From positions 1,640,781-1,704,780 of the forward strand of contig NW_006763291.1 in NCBI RefSeq assembly GCF_000218685.1: a DNA stretch of 64,000 bases, given 5' to 3'. The position numbers and the translations under genes were made by a program. Origin of the DNA: Serpula lacrymans var. lacrymans S7.9. Taxonomy: Eukaryota; Basidiomycota; Agaricomycetes; Boletales; Serpulaceae. Shown here one piece after another: positions 48,115 to 59,078 of the stretch. A model generated the notes under the pieces. The model had not been told where the DNA came from. It saw nothing but the letters and a program-made list of their open reading frames with translations, and made no database searches. Each line of letters starts with the position of its first letter. The first letter of the stretch is position 1.

Positions 48115-49430
48115 ATGCCCATCGAGTGGATAACAATTGCGACTATTGATGTATCGAAAAGTGAGTTTTAGTCGACATGTTGAAAAGTCCACTTTCTGAT
48201 CAATATATCGATTTAGTCGTAGCAACCGTCCTGCATGCGCTCACATTTTTACTAACAGGGTTCAGGTTGTGGTTCAGACTCAATATCCAGCGTTTTTGGT
48301 GGGAGGATGCATGGGCTACACTAGCGCTCTTATTCGACATCATTTGTTTGGTAGGTCTATGGATACCAGCCAACGTCAGCTCCCAATGTGAGTCGTCACA
48401 ACATCAGCGTGCCTGTAGAGTTATTACTAATAGTCTTCCAGTCAATGCATTGCCCGAAACCTCTTCAGGTTCAAATGCTCTTGTTGCGTCGGTTTGGTTC
48501 TCACTCCTCCTTTGTCCGGCAGTCGTATGGTAAGCGATCTATACCTGTTTAATGATTGTACGCAATAACTTTCCATAGGTCATCTCGCATGAGTATCATA
48601 TATTCTGTCATACGCATCATTTCCCCGACTTCAAGTATCCGCCGTTTTGCGTTTGGCATTGTTGTGCTTTTTGCAATAATATGGGTGGGAATGGCCATCG
48701 TGATAATATACCTTTGCCATGAAATGTTCTGGGATCTATCACCAAGTCCCTCCTTGCCGTACCCTATTGGCTACCTTCAGATATCTGGTCCGTGTCTATT
48801 CCAGTAGTGAAACTCATTTTCCTTACTTGTGCAGCAGCAAACGTATTTTCGGATATTATCTTGGTGATTTTCCCTCTGTGTCTACTCTGGCGTGTAAAGC
48901 TCCCGAGGAACGAGCGGCTCGTCATCCTTTCGATCTTTTCCTCTAGTATCCTAACAAGCGTCGCCAGCGCAGTACATGCCATATATATTTTCCCAAATCC
49001 TGCTTTTAAGGGAGAAACACTTACCAACTTAGAATTTCGACTCGATTTCGGCTTGGTCATTCTTTCCAATCTCAAGGTAATGTTCTTCATTTGGCTCATA
49101 TACTCGGCATAGTATCGAGCAGCTGAATGAATTATTCAGGCTGCGCTTTCTTTAGTAATCTGTAACCTATTGGTTATCGTCACTTTTCTATATCGCATCA
49201 TTCGAAAGGGATTACTTGAAACAGACTATCGTTCTTCTCGCCAGTCTGCGGCTTACACAGCCTCCATATCTATACCTCCTCCGGAATTCCTTACCACGAT
49301 AGATCTGGAAAGTCTTGCCAGTAGTCCTGAGGGTTCGAACACGGACGCTCGTTCTCCTGATCAGATGAGCATGGACAGTAAGCTCCCAGACGGTATGTCG
49401 ATCTTGGCAACAGTAGACCAATATCATTAG
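48115..49430 (+). CDS. Fungal rhodopsin-like integral membrane protein, paralogue B
   Basis: This has the same family and layout as paralogue A. A short first exon (MPIEWITIATIDVSK) is spliced to VATVLHALTFLLTGFRLWFRL, followed by QRFWWEDAWATLALLFDIIC, SSRMSIIYSVIRIISPTSS, a helix LFAIIWVGMAIVIIYL, ILVIFPLCLLWRVKLPRNE, ILSIFSSSILTSVASAVHA and VICNLLVIVTFLYRIIRKG, then a Ser/Pro-rich tail ending VDQYH. About seven membrane spans are predicted by eye. Introns are short GT-AG. No stops interrupt the conserved blocks, so it appears intact despite the adjacent transposon island. Function is unknown; membrane signalling is only a family-level guess. Confidence 0.8.
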
Positions 49431-50333
49431 ATTGTGGATGCAAACATCAATGTGGCCACCTGCACAGGTACAGTAAAACGTATGTTACTACGGCTTTCGG
49501 CTATACCTGAACGATTGACACCTAATAAGCGTAGGATCGTGCCACGAAGAGAACACTTGGTGGTTATTACTGTGCCCCATAGTCCGTTCAATGGTCCCAA
49601 GGCATTGATTGCAACGACCTACACTCATATACAACGGAGAATGCGACCGGCATGATTGCCCCATGTGCCCCAATGGCTTCGGTACCACACTTAATTCATT
49701 ATATCCCATGTCAAAGCTCCGTATTCCTCTCCCGCTCCATCGGATAACAGACATCTGATAGAAATAGGAGCAGCGAGAGGTGGCTGCGCTCAATTCGCTG
49801 TCGTCATCGTCATTTGCAGAGTCGGACGTTTGGACTAGATCAGCTTATCCCATCGCAATCTATGCAGTCGTAGAGGCTTGTCACATAACATGTATTGTAG
49901 TGCAACTATTATTCTACGGTCACGACTATCATGTAGAGCTAGTTCGTGCTCTGCATACTACATACGTGGGCCATATCGATATCACCATGATGGGCTCATT
50001 CTCACATTGCCACTAAACTGAACCGAACTAGTGGCCAGTCGCTGTCCAGAGATGGGCCATTGAATGCACCAAACCCCCACAAATGTGTTTGTTCACCAAG
50101 ACCTATGGAGTCCGATTAAACTGCTTGATAATACTTTATAAAAGGTTCGTTATGTACATGTCGGTACCTTTCAATTATAGAATAGAGGAGAGAAATCAAT
50201 GATAGTTTTTGTCGATCGTCCTCTTGTCTTGTTATTAGCAGGACTTAGTGCACTACCTAACCTTATGATCGTATAATTTCCAGTAGACCTATGGCAGTCT
50301 GACCTGTTACCTCTCCGACCAAGGCTGCGGTAC
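49431..50333. other. Convergent intergenic region, nothing recognised
   Basis: This holds the 3' ends of rhodopsin-like gene B and of the PAP2 phosphatase. An ORF at 49780-50016 has one hydrophobic stretch but no start context, splice structure or family. Confidence 0.45.
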
Positions 50334-52236
50334 CTACCACGGTCTGACGCCCCATCCTATAACCTCAAACATTACGGGTACCCCCTCTGTAGCAAGAAGT
50401 GCGATCCCAGCGTACACTACAACCTTGGTCAGTACTAAACAAGAGAAGAAAAGTCACTATCCATCAGTGTCAGATCCTGAAATTGCAAAGACATACCGTC
50501 AGCATCGTAGTGCTTCACTTCCTTCCCGTCCACTGTTCCACCATTCTTTTCCACTTCGTCTTCGTCCCCAAACCCGTTGTCACTCATACTGACACTTCTA
50601 TCTTGCCCCCTGCCAGGTCTCCTCTGTTTCAAACTATTCAGTCTACGTCCAAAGGGCTCGCCCAATCCCGACATCTCCATCTGCCCTGGCAGATCTATGA
50701 CACTTGGAATTGGATGGAGTCCGGTCTCCATGGGCACATGTTCGTAGTCAGTCGCAGGCGTGTAAAACCGTCGACTCGGGAGCGTAAAGCAGAGAGCGAG
50801 AGCACGGAAGAGTGGAGGGAGAATGAAATGCAATGCTGATTTTGCAACGAGGCGCCAAACGAAGATGATCAAGACACCTGATGTGTGGAATGAGTGATAA
50901 GAACAGAGACGACGGAAGCTAACAAAGGGGGTCATGATCACGTACCGACTACGATCTTGGCTCCTGCGATACTCCACCACGTGAATACCTCTTCCCATGT
51001 CTTCCCATCGCTCCCGGCCATCACAGTTGAGAAGAAGGCCTCGTCCATTCCATAATGCGTTCTATGCCACTGTGCAAGAGCTGCGCCCATGATAACAGAG
51101 ATAAATGCTATAGCGTCCTCGAAACAGGGGCAATCATCAACAGGCTGAGGATGCTGGTTTACCAAGAGTAGACAAAACGGGATGATGGTCAGTGGCACTA
51201 GTAATTATTCATGCACATGTGTCAGTGATTTCACTGTATAAGATAGTAAAAACTCACCAATCCAGCCACCCTCTTTTAACCATCGTTCCATCCATTCGCC
51301 CGCTGCCCAGTGTACGGTCCATATAAAAATGCCAAGGAGAACACCCACTGCACAGTCTGTGAAAGAGTGCATCGCTGTATATAGTCTACCGAATACGATG
51401 CTAAACGTGTACACGAAAAGCAGAGCACATGAAGTGTAAAAGGTGATCGAGGACATCGAAGACGAGACATAGTAATGATAAATATGACTGAAGATAAAAA
51501 GGGCGATAGAGACACTATTAGTGGAGTGGGTAGAGGGAAAGCCATACTCCAGATGGTGGGTGCCGATTGCTGTGCGACAAGGATTACGTGTTTATCCAGC
51601 ATCAATCGACTTGAGAGCTGAGATACAAGACAGGTAACGTACTCAATCGCGTGACAGGAGGTGCGAACGGACGAGGAGAGCAGATGAAGTCCTTGAGGAC
51701 AGAGGATAGATAGACGCCAAAGGCGAGAACAAATAGAAGCCTTTGATATAACATCGATGTGAGCAATAAGAAGGAAAGTCGCTGGAGTACACACCCGCGA
51801 CCAAACTTCTCACCAGCGAAAAAGAAAAAGATGGGCAGAGCGGTCATGAAAAAGGTATGGGTGCCTAGCGAAGAAGTATACACGAAGTAGGCGTCGAGCT
51901 TCGGGCTGCGCACATATTCCTGAAATGTAGAATCGCGATAAATGCATTGGGACACATATAAACATATATCGCCCATACCTGCATCCGCGCTATCAAGTGA
52001 CTCTCTCGCTCCACCGTCTTCAATATTTTCGTACGAATGGCAGCTCGCCACCACGGAAGTGTAGCTGTGTATAGATCAGGCGCTAGCTGACCAGGAGACG
52101 TATCAGAAGAAATGAACTTCTCCCGGACTGCAGGAGATGCTCGTGGTTTGGTGGTTAGAATAGGGACATGTAAGCCTGCATGTCCATCCGAAGAATGGCA
52201 GGAAGCTGGTAAAGGCTCATTGATCCTTCGGTCCAT
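50334..52236 (-). CDS. Sphingoid-base-phosphate phosphatase (Lcb3-like, PAP2 superfamily)
   Basis: A multi-exon gene runs from the ATG at 52236 (MDRRINEPLPASCHSSDGHA) to the TAG at 50334. PAP2 catalytic motifs are present: KDFICSPRP (motif 1, K-x6-RP), EYGFPSTHS (motif 2, with STHS in place of SGH, as in the Lcb3/sphingosine-1-phosphate phosphatase branch), and GRLYTAMHSFTDCAVG (motif 3, R-x5-H-x3-D). Around them are about eight hydrophobic segments. These ER enzymes dephosphorylate dihydrosphingosine- and phytosphingosine-1-phosphate and so control ceramide supply. A hydrophilic Ser/Arg-rich loop (residues about 420-490) separates the last catalytic span from a final exon encoding LTKVVVYAGIALLATEGVPV. 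That exon was joined by phase at about 50430. Confidence 0.9.
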
Positions 52237-52906
52237 GCTTTCGGTAGGTCAGTTATTAACGAGTGTTACTGAAGGTGAATCCAAATGCGGTGATAGAACA
52301 GAGATGTCAGTCTCCTTTTCGTCTGGTGAGTTTTCCGTTATCGGTGACAGTTGGTCCTTTGGTATTGTGTTGGGTTCTTGTTGGGTCATAAATATATCAA
52401 CAGCTGGGATGCGGTCGTACTGTGTGCACATATGCAAGAAATGTGCCAAATACTACAAATGCGATGATGAGGACAGTGTCACGGTAGTGATAGTAACAAA
52501 ACCTTGGTGCTTGCAAATCCTCGTTATATATAATTAGCCGATGCGGCGCCGAAATCACATGATGTTCCTGGACCCGTAGGTTCCAGGTTTCCAAAGCACA
52601 AATGTCCGCTGCGTTTTCCAAGGACCTTTTAGTCATTACTCATTTACGTTTACCTTTCTCGCACTTTCGGCTCATTCCGTCTATTGTCACGTGGCTACCT
52701 TGGTGCTACTCACTCTTGCATCCATTGTACGTTGTTGCTCTGCGATCACTGTAAAGACCGCACAAAATGTTAACTGTAATGGCCTGCTGTGTGATCTGGA
52801 CACAGCTGGGGCCAGGTCTGCCCAGAGGGCAATGGTTATTTTATGTCTTGCTGATCTAATTCAATATATTGATGACAGTTGATCACCAAAAGCCCGAATT
52901 TATGTA
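52237..52906. other. Upstream region of the PAP2 gene
   Basis: 670 bp hold the phosphatase promoter and 5'UTR. A short ORF at 52691-52882 begins with a hydrophobic stretch, but no gene could be supported. Confidence 0.4.
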
Positions 52907-53511
52907 GGCTCGTACCTAGGCTCTTACCCAGCCCACTCAGCTAGCCCACGGTTAATAATTTATGGACCGCGAGCTTGCAAGCAGGCTGGGATGACTCATT
53001 GCGGTTTTGTGAGGAAGCAAATCACCTACAGAGAAAGTGGAACTTGTTAGGCTAGTCTCAATTATATAGTGTATAACTCATTTGATAATGAATAGATGTC
53101 AACATATATGTATAATAATCAACTTTGAACATGAAAATTGACTAATTTACTGAGTGCACCAGTGAACTCTCACCGCTGAGTCCTGAACAAACTTTTGTGA
53201 CTCATTTTTACTTTTACTTACTTTGTCTGATCAGTTTTGGCTATGTCTTCTCAGGATGATTGTCCTTTTACTATGTCACTCGAAAGTGCACATTATGTTC
53301 TGTATAACAAGCGACCATGATATTGCAACAAGTAGTACTGTGTTTTGATGACTAAGTCCCATCCTCCCTTGGGGAGGATTTACCACCACCAAAAAATGCA
53401 ACAAGTCATCCCAGCCTACTCACAAGCTCCCGGGTGTAATAATCTGCTAATATACAGTATGACACGTGAGCTAGCCAAGCTGGATGGATACAAGCCTGGC
53501 TCGTACCCAGC
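52907..53511. repeat. Fold-back inverted repeat 1
   Basis: The left arm (about 52907-53025, containing GCAGGCTGGGATGACTCATT) recurs as the reverse complement at about 53384-53511 with many substitutions. The space between is AT-rich and non-coding. The arms are also related to those of the neighbouring inverted repeat at 53573-53982. Confidence 0.65.
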
Positions 53512-53572
53512 CAGATCACTGGGTTTAATTTTAGTTACTAGCCAAAATTGTCTTTGAGCACACCCAGTGGAC

Positions 53573-53982
53573 GGCTGGGACTGCTCATTGCCATTTTTGT
53601 GAGGAGGACAAATTCCTCACCAAAGATAAGGTGGGGACTTGGTCATAGGGACTTGACAGCCATAAAAAAATTTCCCCTCAAGTTAATATACAAAAAGGCA
53701 AATTTGTAACTTGTAGAATGTATTGAATATAAGATATTTTTGCAACTCATTTTGCAAGTGAACTTTGCCAGAAAATGGCAGTGACAACAACAACAACCTC
53801 ACCTTAAATTTGTCCAAAAAATTTCTATTCACAAAAACCGATCTACTGGTTACAAAAATGCTTTTTTGTATACTAAGTTTCTGACATTTTTTTCTGACTT
53901 CTGAGTCCCTACAACAAAGTCCCCACCTCACCTTGGTGAGGAATTTATCCTCCTCATAAAATGGCAATGAGTGGTCCCAGCC
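53573..53982. repeat. Fold-back inverted repeat 2
   Basis: The left arm 53573-53654 (beginning GGCTGGGACTGCTCATTGCC) matches the reverse complement of 53904-53982 over about 80 bp, with a spacer of about 250 bp. It has a hairpin-capable layout without coding capacity, like a MITE or Foldback-type element. Four related arms in alternating orientation therefore lie within 1.1 kb. Confidence 0.7.
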
Positions 53983-54842
53983 TGCTTGCAAGCATCAGGA
54001 AAAACCTAGCTGCCTTTTATAGCTATTATAGCCACCATAGTGCTATATAGGGAAAATAGTAGCTATAGTACGCCTAGACAAGTCCCTATTATATAGTGCT
54101 ATATAGCAGCACTATTTTGAGACATTTGCTATACCAGTTATGATAGCACCTCTGTAATACATGTACTATATCTCTACTATAACTGCTACCATAGAACATA
54201 AAAGCTATCACTACCATAAAATATTATTCCAGGGCATTTATATTATTTTTACTTGTATTATAATCAGAGGTCATATTCAGTAAAATCAACATATATTTCT
54301 AATACAGTTACATGACACATGTAATGATAAACTATCCTAACAAAGTTGAAATATACCTTTAAATCAGATACTGTAAAGATGAGGTTTGAGAGCTGTGAAT
54401 GGGCATATTTCATGTCAGTATGCAGTTACACTGATGTTGGCTCTGTCTCATAGTGTAGGTTTTGACCAAAGAATATGAATCATGCAGAAGTTGGTTGCAT
54501 CTGACAGTTGTCAGAACCGTGACCTTACAGAGTATTCAGAGTTATGGAGTACGGGGATGGAGTAGGGGGTAATGGAGTACAAAATGGAGAATTGGCTTAG
54601 CTTGTGCACTAGGCCCTTCCGTGGACTTTGGTCCCTAACTTAATGGAATGAACGGGAAAGAATAGAGGATAAAAAGGGAGCAGAGTAATGATCCTTCTCT
54701 GAAGGATTAGAAGAGTTAGAAAGGGTGTTGTGAAGGAGAGAGGGACAGTGTGTGAATTGGCTGAGAGGATGAGGAATGATTGAGGATGAAAGGGGACAAA
54801 CCTGTGGCAAAACCAGAAGGCAATGCTAGCAACCACTGTTGA
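53983..54842. other. AT-rich repeat-like non-coding sequence
   Basis: 54010-54230 is rich in short palindromic words such as GTGCTATATAG and TAGCTATAGTA. The rest shows no ORF of interest. It probably consists of degenerate mobile-element sequence. Confidence 0.45.
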
Positions 54843-55865
54843 TAATGAGGACTGTTGTTAGAACACCACACACAAAAAACAAACTAACATACAATCCTCC
54901 CAGATTCCACGGAACTTGTGTATGGGCTTTGCCTCCTAGAACAGTGGAGTGGTCTGGTTATTTGTGGGGTGGTATGTATAATGATCCTTCAAAGTAAAAC
55001 CCAGGGGTGTATGGGTGTGGGTTTTGAGGAGGAGGGATAGTTGAACTATAGAAGATAGGGGCTTTATGACGAGTATAGACGAGCACTACCTTGCTAATTA
55101 TAGCACAAGGTAAGTTTGAGAACGACAAGATGACGAGGTGACGAGGTTTCCCAGTGATAGCAGGCTCCTGACACACAAACTGTAGTGCTCAGAAAGACTC
55201 TAATCAAAAGGGATGATAATGACTTTCAAAGGTGACGAGTGACGATGACAGCAGTTAACAGTGATAGCAGTGGGAAGTGTTGTGACCACACTGGATCACA
55301 AGTAGTAGAATAGTGAGCTTGAGATTAGAGAAGAAGTCTGGATTGGAGTTCTTGTTGTTTTTTACAAGGTAGAATACAGGGGTTTATATGTTAAAAGAAA
55401 GGGAGGCTATGCACAGTATAGCTATGCAAAGAGAATGAGAAAGAACATGAAGGAAGGAATGTACGCTGACAAATCCTATATAGGTAGTACGGGATAAGAT
55501 CGTCAAAATAAGGAAAAGAAAGAGATTGAACAACAAATGCTGTGTAAATAATGTCACAGGTTTGTACAGCCATAAAATAAAGTCCAATAGCAGAAAGAGA
55601 GCAAGGAAATTATGATGTCATTCTAAAAAAAATATGTGTTCATAAAAATGATTCAAAAATTAAAAATAATCGCACTGCAAATGAATGTTCTGCTGAAAAA
55701 AAAAGAAACTGGAGCCACCAGTCCACCACCTAGTCCAAATCCGACGGTTTCATGGCTTTACCAATGGTCTGGTTGTAGTGAACCACCTGGTGAAACAAGG
55801 GAGGGAGAGGGGTAGTTCCAATTTGGAACAAATATGTCCCAGGCAGTGTGTGGTAGGTGTAGCTG

Positions 55866-56278
55866 TGTTACAACCAAGAGTTTGTATACTCTGTTGCACA
55901 ATTCAGACAAGCAAAAAGGAAGTGAACCAGAGTAGTTAAACCTTAAGATAGGATTGAGTTAGCTGTGGGTAAACAACAGGAGGACTCACTGAGGAGTCTC
56001 CTTGATCTATTGGGGTATATATACTACTACAGACTATTTGTATGTGTGTAGTATACAGTTGATGAAGGCAGTGGCTGATGATGTCATGGGGCACAGCCCG
56101 TGTAACCAGCCCCACTGCGTGAGAGATTTGTAGCTAAGAATAAAGAAAAGTAGTGCAGCGCAAGGAAGTGGAGTTTGAACGAGATGGAAAGTGCCGCATG
56201 GCACAGTGTGTGAAAACTACAGAAGAAAGTTTAAGTGGAGAATAAAATTTAAAGGTCCGAAAATTGTGTATTGTAACA
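55866..56278 (-). mobile_element. Solo LTR, family 1, with target duplication AGCTG
   Basis: 413 bp, TGTTACAACC...TTGTAACA on plus, flanked by AGCTG at 55861-55865 and 56279-56283. Removing it restores the uninterrupted sequence seen in repeat E copy b near 45675. Confidence 0.92.
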
Positions 56279-56521
56279 AGCTGTAGCAAAGACGATGGAC
56301 AAAGGATAAATGTACCCAAGTGAATGGGACAACAATGTACATAGGTGACGTGAGGGGATGAACCTTCTCCAGCTTGAAAACTACCCATCCACGCCCTAAC
56401 CAGGCAAAACGAGTGACCAATGATTTAACAGTGGACGATGGCAGATCAATGTCATGAAGTTAGACCTGTTGCCCAATTTGGACTGGCTGCCAGGGCTTTG
56501 CTGATATTAAAAGTACATAGT

Positions 56522-56859
56522 TGTCACAATCTTCTTCAGATTTACCTACTGGTCCTTTTTACCCTTTCAATTCAGAAGTTGCAGTGCTTATCTAATCACT
56601 TAGTATATTTTATCTAATCTTATCTTGTCACGTGACCCTACATCATGATGACTCATAAGATTACTCATCACCTACCCTCATCTTCATGTTTCTCAGTCAG
56701 TGCCTCAAGGCTGACACGTGTTCTTCAGTATATATAGTAGTAACTTTTCATGTACATATCTTCAGCTTTTGATTTCCTCTAAATACTTTGTGTTCACTAC
56801 CTACTTGAAGATTCAATAACTTACTCCTCCATTAACTCAGTAAAGGGAGTCAGGTTGTT
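56522..56859 (+). mobile_element. Solo LTR-like insertion, family 3, with target duplication ATAGT
   Basis: 338 bp inserted in repeat E copy c relative to copy b, flanked by ATAGT (56517-56521 and 56860-56864). It starts TGTCACAATC and ends AGGTTGTT. A TATATATAG box lies near 56730. The 3' terminus is not the usual CA, so the exact edge could shift by a base, with a 4-bp TAGT duplication. Confidence 0.65.
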
Positions 56860-57340
56860 ATAGTGGTAGTTAATGGATCAGCGACGGAAGCAGATAGAGA
56901 GCGGTGACATCAGGTATAGTGGAGGAGCAAGGAAGACGTGTAGGAGGAGGGTGGAGGTGACAAAGCAGTGGACTAGAATAGGTAGCCAGAAATGACTGTC
57001 AGGTGAGAATAAAAAAGAGGGTGAAGGGCCTATAGTGGGGCTAAGTAAAGGAAAAAGGGTAGGGAAAACAAAGAAAGCGAGGGTGCAATGTGTAGCTAGT
57101 GGTGACACAAAAAATTGCCAAAATGCTGAAATGCGGAAAGCACTGAATGGAAAGCAAAGGTGAGCGCAAGTTGATTGCCTAATAGAGATGGTGCTGATCA
57201 GCCACAAGTTCAAAAAAGGCAACATTAATTACCAGTCCACGTGGCACTATGCCTGTGTGGCGCAAAGGTGAGTCTTTTGAATATTTGCTTCATTATTGAC
57301 ACCTATCCATGCTACCAATCACTTTTGGTGCATGACACCA

Positions 57341-57830
57341 TCTCATTGCACTTCAGGAGAGAGAGTACAAGGGCTATTTCTGCATGATTCAAATGACAGA
57401 TGTACTGTCAATGTGGTGTATCCCAAAATTGTAAACTTTTCCCAAATTTTTACTCTTTTACTAACATATTTTATTGTCAGATCACATTATCATCCTTTAC
57501 CATTGCTGGAGTCTTTTTTAATATTTTTTATCAGTTTATCAGTGTAATACCACAGACTTTTTATGTTATAATACATATGCATTGATGTTTGAAAAGATTC
57601 AATAAATCATCTGCTTGAATCCAGTATACTGTGCACAGGTTTAGGGCAGGCTTATAAGAACATTCAGCGATTAAACAGCAAATCAAACATGCATCATAGT
57701 ATTCAGACTTAACATACTTTACAGACAGCACAAGTTCACTGACTTATGATTGTGATCACTTCACAGTATTATTATTATTATTTATCATATAGCATATAGC
57801 AAAAACATCACACCACAGTGGCAGAGCCAC
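57341..57830 (+). pseudogene. Helitron helicase C-terminal remnant with 3' hairpin, second copy
   Basis: A short frame gives SHCTSGERVQGLFLHDSNDRC, matching the end of the helicase remnant at 35349-35837. The following non-coding part matches 35040-35280 in reverse. The hairpin GTGGC-AGA-GCCAC at 57818-57830 corresponds to the one at 35032-35044. Everything upstream in the helicase is missing. The element is deeply deleted. Confidence 0.7.
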
Positions 57831-58721
57831 GTTGGAACTCGTTTAAAGACCTTCCCCACAGAGTAGTATTTCACAATGCATATTCCATCTCTGTTTTGCA
57901 TCTGAGAGAAAACAATCCACCACCGCAACTAAGCGGATTCTATCATTTTCTCCTCTTTTTCACCAGTGTGGCGAACAACAAAGCCAGAATACAACATCCT
58001 TAAAAAGTTCGATATTTAAAAGCCCAAACGTTTTGAAAATGGCGGTTGAACTCGTCTGTAAAGAATTCGGGTGATATGAATGCACAATGCACCACAGACG
58101 TGTTTGGAGCCACGCGAGAAAGGCGAACAAGTCTTATCTCGATAAGTTTATCTCGAGCTCTATCTGCATTCTGATTCGAATGCATGTAGACGCTCCATGT
58201 CAGATGTTCGAAAAAGCTGCACCAGATGACCGAGTAGTAACGGACATCGGTCTAACGTCAAGCCTTTATCTTGCTGAATCATCGGATATGGCTCTGGTTC
58301 TGGTTCTAGTGCTGTTCTGGCTGATTCTTCGGTCCTTGGCTTGCTGCATGCCACCCGAAAGTACTCCAACTCGTTACGGCTGAGCACCACATCGTGATGA
58401 TACCCTCCTAAGAGTTGCCCAGGTGATCTGCCACCGTGATCATGTCAGGTGGACAGACTCGCTCTGCGCAGTCCGTAGCTTATAAGTATTTCACTATCCA
58501 GCTCAGACCTCTCGTTCTGCACTTGCGCCGTCTTCTCCCTCACGGGCCTCACATATCGCAAGTCTCGTGCACTTGCCTCTGAAGGCAACCGGAAGCTCTT
58601 TGCTCTGCTAATATTCGATCAATTGGTGCGTGTCAGCGCGTCGCCTCAACAACGTGTCAGCAGTCAGCAGAGCGCCATCGCTCTCAGGCCAGTGTGCAAA
58701 TGGTCTGCGAGTCTGCTAGGT
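57831..58721. other. Non-coding transition out of the transposon-rich stretch
   Basis: Base composition returns to about that of the gene-rich part after 58000. No recognised ORF, RNA or shared repeat. Confidence 0.4.
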
Positions 58722-59078
58722 ATGCTCGGGTCTTGTAGCTTGTTACTATGGCCCGCCACGCTTGCCCAGCCAATCAATGCGGGCCCCTGCGCAGAAAGAA
58801 GACGTGGACATTTTTGTGTCATCTTCCGCTCACCGCGGTCATCCTACGGCAACCCCTTCCTCGACGTAATCTCATCTCTCTATGACTGGCTACATCTCAT
58901 GAATGTCGACAACTGGCGCCCAACCTGCAATTTTTCTAGTCGCCGATCCTTACAGAGTGGTTTTATTGCGGCGATGTGCCGCTCTGCCGACGCTCATTGG
59001 CTCAAACGAAAGCTATTTCCCCAGAGTGATCGGGGTCCCTGCCATCCATATCATAACGCAATATGTCCGCAATCGTAG
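58722..59078 (+). CDS. Weak candidate small secreted protein
   Basis: A 118-codon frame starts MLGSCSLLLWPATLAQPINA, which resembles a signal peptide with a cleavage site after LAQ or thereabouts, and then has six further cysteines. No family or domain is recognised, and the frame overlaps another unrecognised ORF (58903-59337). It could be chance. Confidence 0.2.
   Translation: MLGSCSLLLWPATLAQPINAGPCAERRRGHFCVIFRSPRSSYGNPFLDVISSLYDWLHLMNVDNWRPTCNFSSRRSLQSGFIAAMCRSADAHWLKRKLFPQSDRGPCHPYHNAICPQS

Larger units (their letters stand above)
54843..57340 (+). repeat. Repeat family E, copy c, carrying two nested LTRs
   Basis: This starts CTGTTGTTAG and ends CTTTTGGTGCATGAC, like copy b, with closely matching internal order. 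Two insertions break it: a family-1 solo LTR (55866-56278) and a family-3 LTR-like element (56522-56859). The block matching copy b continues on both sides of each. It is followed directly by Helitron helicase remnant sequence. No coding region was recognised. Confidence 0.7.

Noticed and set aside
31462..49430. Mating-type locus or pheromone-receptor pair
   Set aside because: The two membrane proteins match the fungal rhodopsin-like family, not STE3 receptors, and no CaaX pheromone precursor was seen nearby.
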